From Candidatus Geothermarchaeota archaeon (lineage in GTDB: Archaea; Thermoproteota; Nitrososphaeria; Geothermarchaeales; JAUWBL01), in contig JAUWBL010000061.1 of the NCBI GenBank assembly GCA_030601715.1, forward strand, positions 1 through 6,491: 6,491 nucleotides of DNA. The letters are read 5' to 3'. Numbering within the stretch: the first letter of the stretch is position 1; every line of letters starts with the position of its first letter. Position numbers and translations under genes: made by a program. Below the pieces are notes generated by a model. That model was not told where the DNA came from, did no database searches, and saw nothing but the letters and a program-made list of their open reading frames with translations. Positions 6,257 to 6,491 of the stretch are shown here, one piece after another.

Positions 6257-6490
6257 TCATGCAGGTCGAGGCCTAGAGGTCTCTGACTCGTGGACTCGTG
6301 TCATCTGAGACAGATGTCTTATATCGCACTGGTAACAGAGTGTATTCGCCCAAGTCGGGAGCACGCTTGCATCGGTGAGCGTGGTCGGGTAAGCCAACGG
6401 CCAAGCCATTGGAACGGTAGAGATATCGTACCAGAGGTGAAGTCCGAGCAACGAGCGGTCAAAAACCGCAATTTGCGGGGACGAGGAACG
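6257..6490 (-). CDS. Possible partial reading frame entering from the right edge
   Basis: On the minus strand a frame is open from the window edge to a TGA ending at 6257 (77 codons), reading PQIAVFDRSLLGLHLWYDIST near its beginning and DASVLPTWANTLCYQCDIRH further on. The internal TTG at 6451 is a possible start if it is complete. Codon choice is not unlike real genes here, but I recognise no family and the last third (HESETSRPRPA) looks non-coding. It could be the degraded C-terminus of an adjacent gene or chance. Confidence 0.2.
   Translation of the reverse strand, partial: RSSSPQIAVFDRSLLGLHLWYDISTVPMAWPLAYPTTLTDASVLPTWANTLCYQCDIRHLSQMTRVHESETSRPRPA
6302..6316. repeat. Short inverted repeat next to an 8-bp tandem repeat
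   Basis: CATCTG-AGA-CAGATG is a perfect 6-bp inverted repeat. It follows GACTCGTG repeated twice in tandem at 6285-6300. It lies outside any confident gene; its role is unknown. Confidence 0.35.
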
Positions 6491-6491
6491 T

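Noticed and set aside
6119..6491. tRNA, small RNA or CRISPR content in the right-hand non-coding region
   Set aside because: No T-loop-like motif, cloverleaf pairing, C/D box set or regularly spaced repeats were found by eye on either strand.
1..6491. Novel defence or mobile system built from the nuclease-like gene and neighbours
   Set aside because: The neighbours are cofactor synthesis and a housekeeping hydrolase, with no transposase, integrase, helicase, methyltransferase or toxin-antitoxin pair in view.

Overview
The window looks archaeal, moderately GC-rich and mesophile-like. The reasons are a tandem moeA pair whose second member carries a C-terminal periplasmic-binding-protein-like domain, an archaeal-style M20 metallopeptidase, a GT2 glycosyltransferase fragment of the kind common in archaea, and a 216-residue nuclease-like protein that resembles conserved hypothetical proteins I associate with TACK archaea (Thaumarchaeota/Bathyarchaeota). 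GTG and TTG starts and a possible leaderless start fit this. The lineage is an inference from remembered family resemblance, not from a search.

Layout. Positions 1 to about 390 hold a decayed 5' end of a second M20 peptidase gene: its start codon is lost and it has a frameshift and deletions. It abuts, and is open in frame with, moeA1 (about 355-1611). moeA1 overlaps moeA2 (1604-3448) by 8 nt, and the two form an operon for the last step of molybdenum or tungsten cofactor synthesis. The 564-nt gap 3449-4012 holds an antisense, truncated GT2 glycosyltransferase relic (3572-3868) and the leader of the intact M20 peptidase gene (4013-5362). A convergent gene on the minus strand (5468-6118) encodes a predicted PD-(D/E)XK-fold protein. 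The convergent gap 5363-5467 carries frameshifted, coding-like sequence on the minus strand. The last 373 nt have no confident gene, only a possible partial minus-strand reading frame running off the right edge.

How it fits together. Only the moeA pair is a clear functional unit: molybdate/tungstate insertion into adenylylated molybdopterin, with the PBP-like domain a candidate oxyanion or ligand sensor. The M20 enzyme is an unlinked hydrolase with all its metal ligands in place.

The main unexpected result is structural. The moeA pair is bracketed by two copies of the same M20 5' region in the same orientation: a decayed one upstream and the intact gene downstream. The similarity also extends into the untranslated leader, including a conserved AAGGCCTT palindrome. 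With the antisense GT2 stub and the frayed sequence after the nuclease-like gene, the window reads as a rearrangement scar with several gene relics. I did not find a convincing new multi-gene defence or mobile system.
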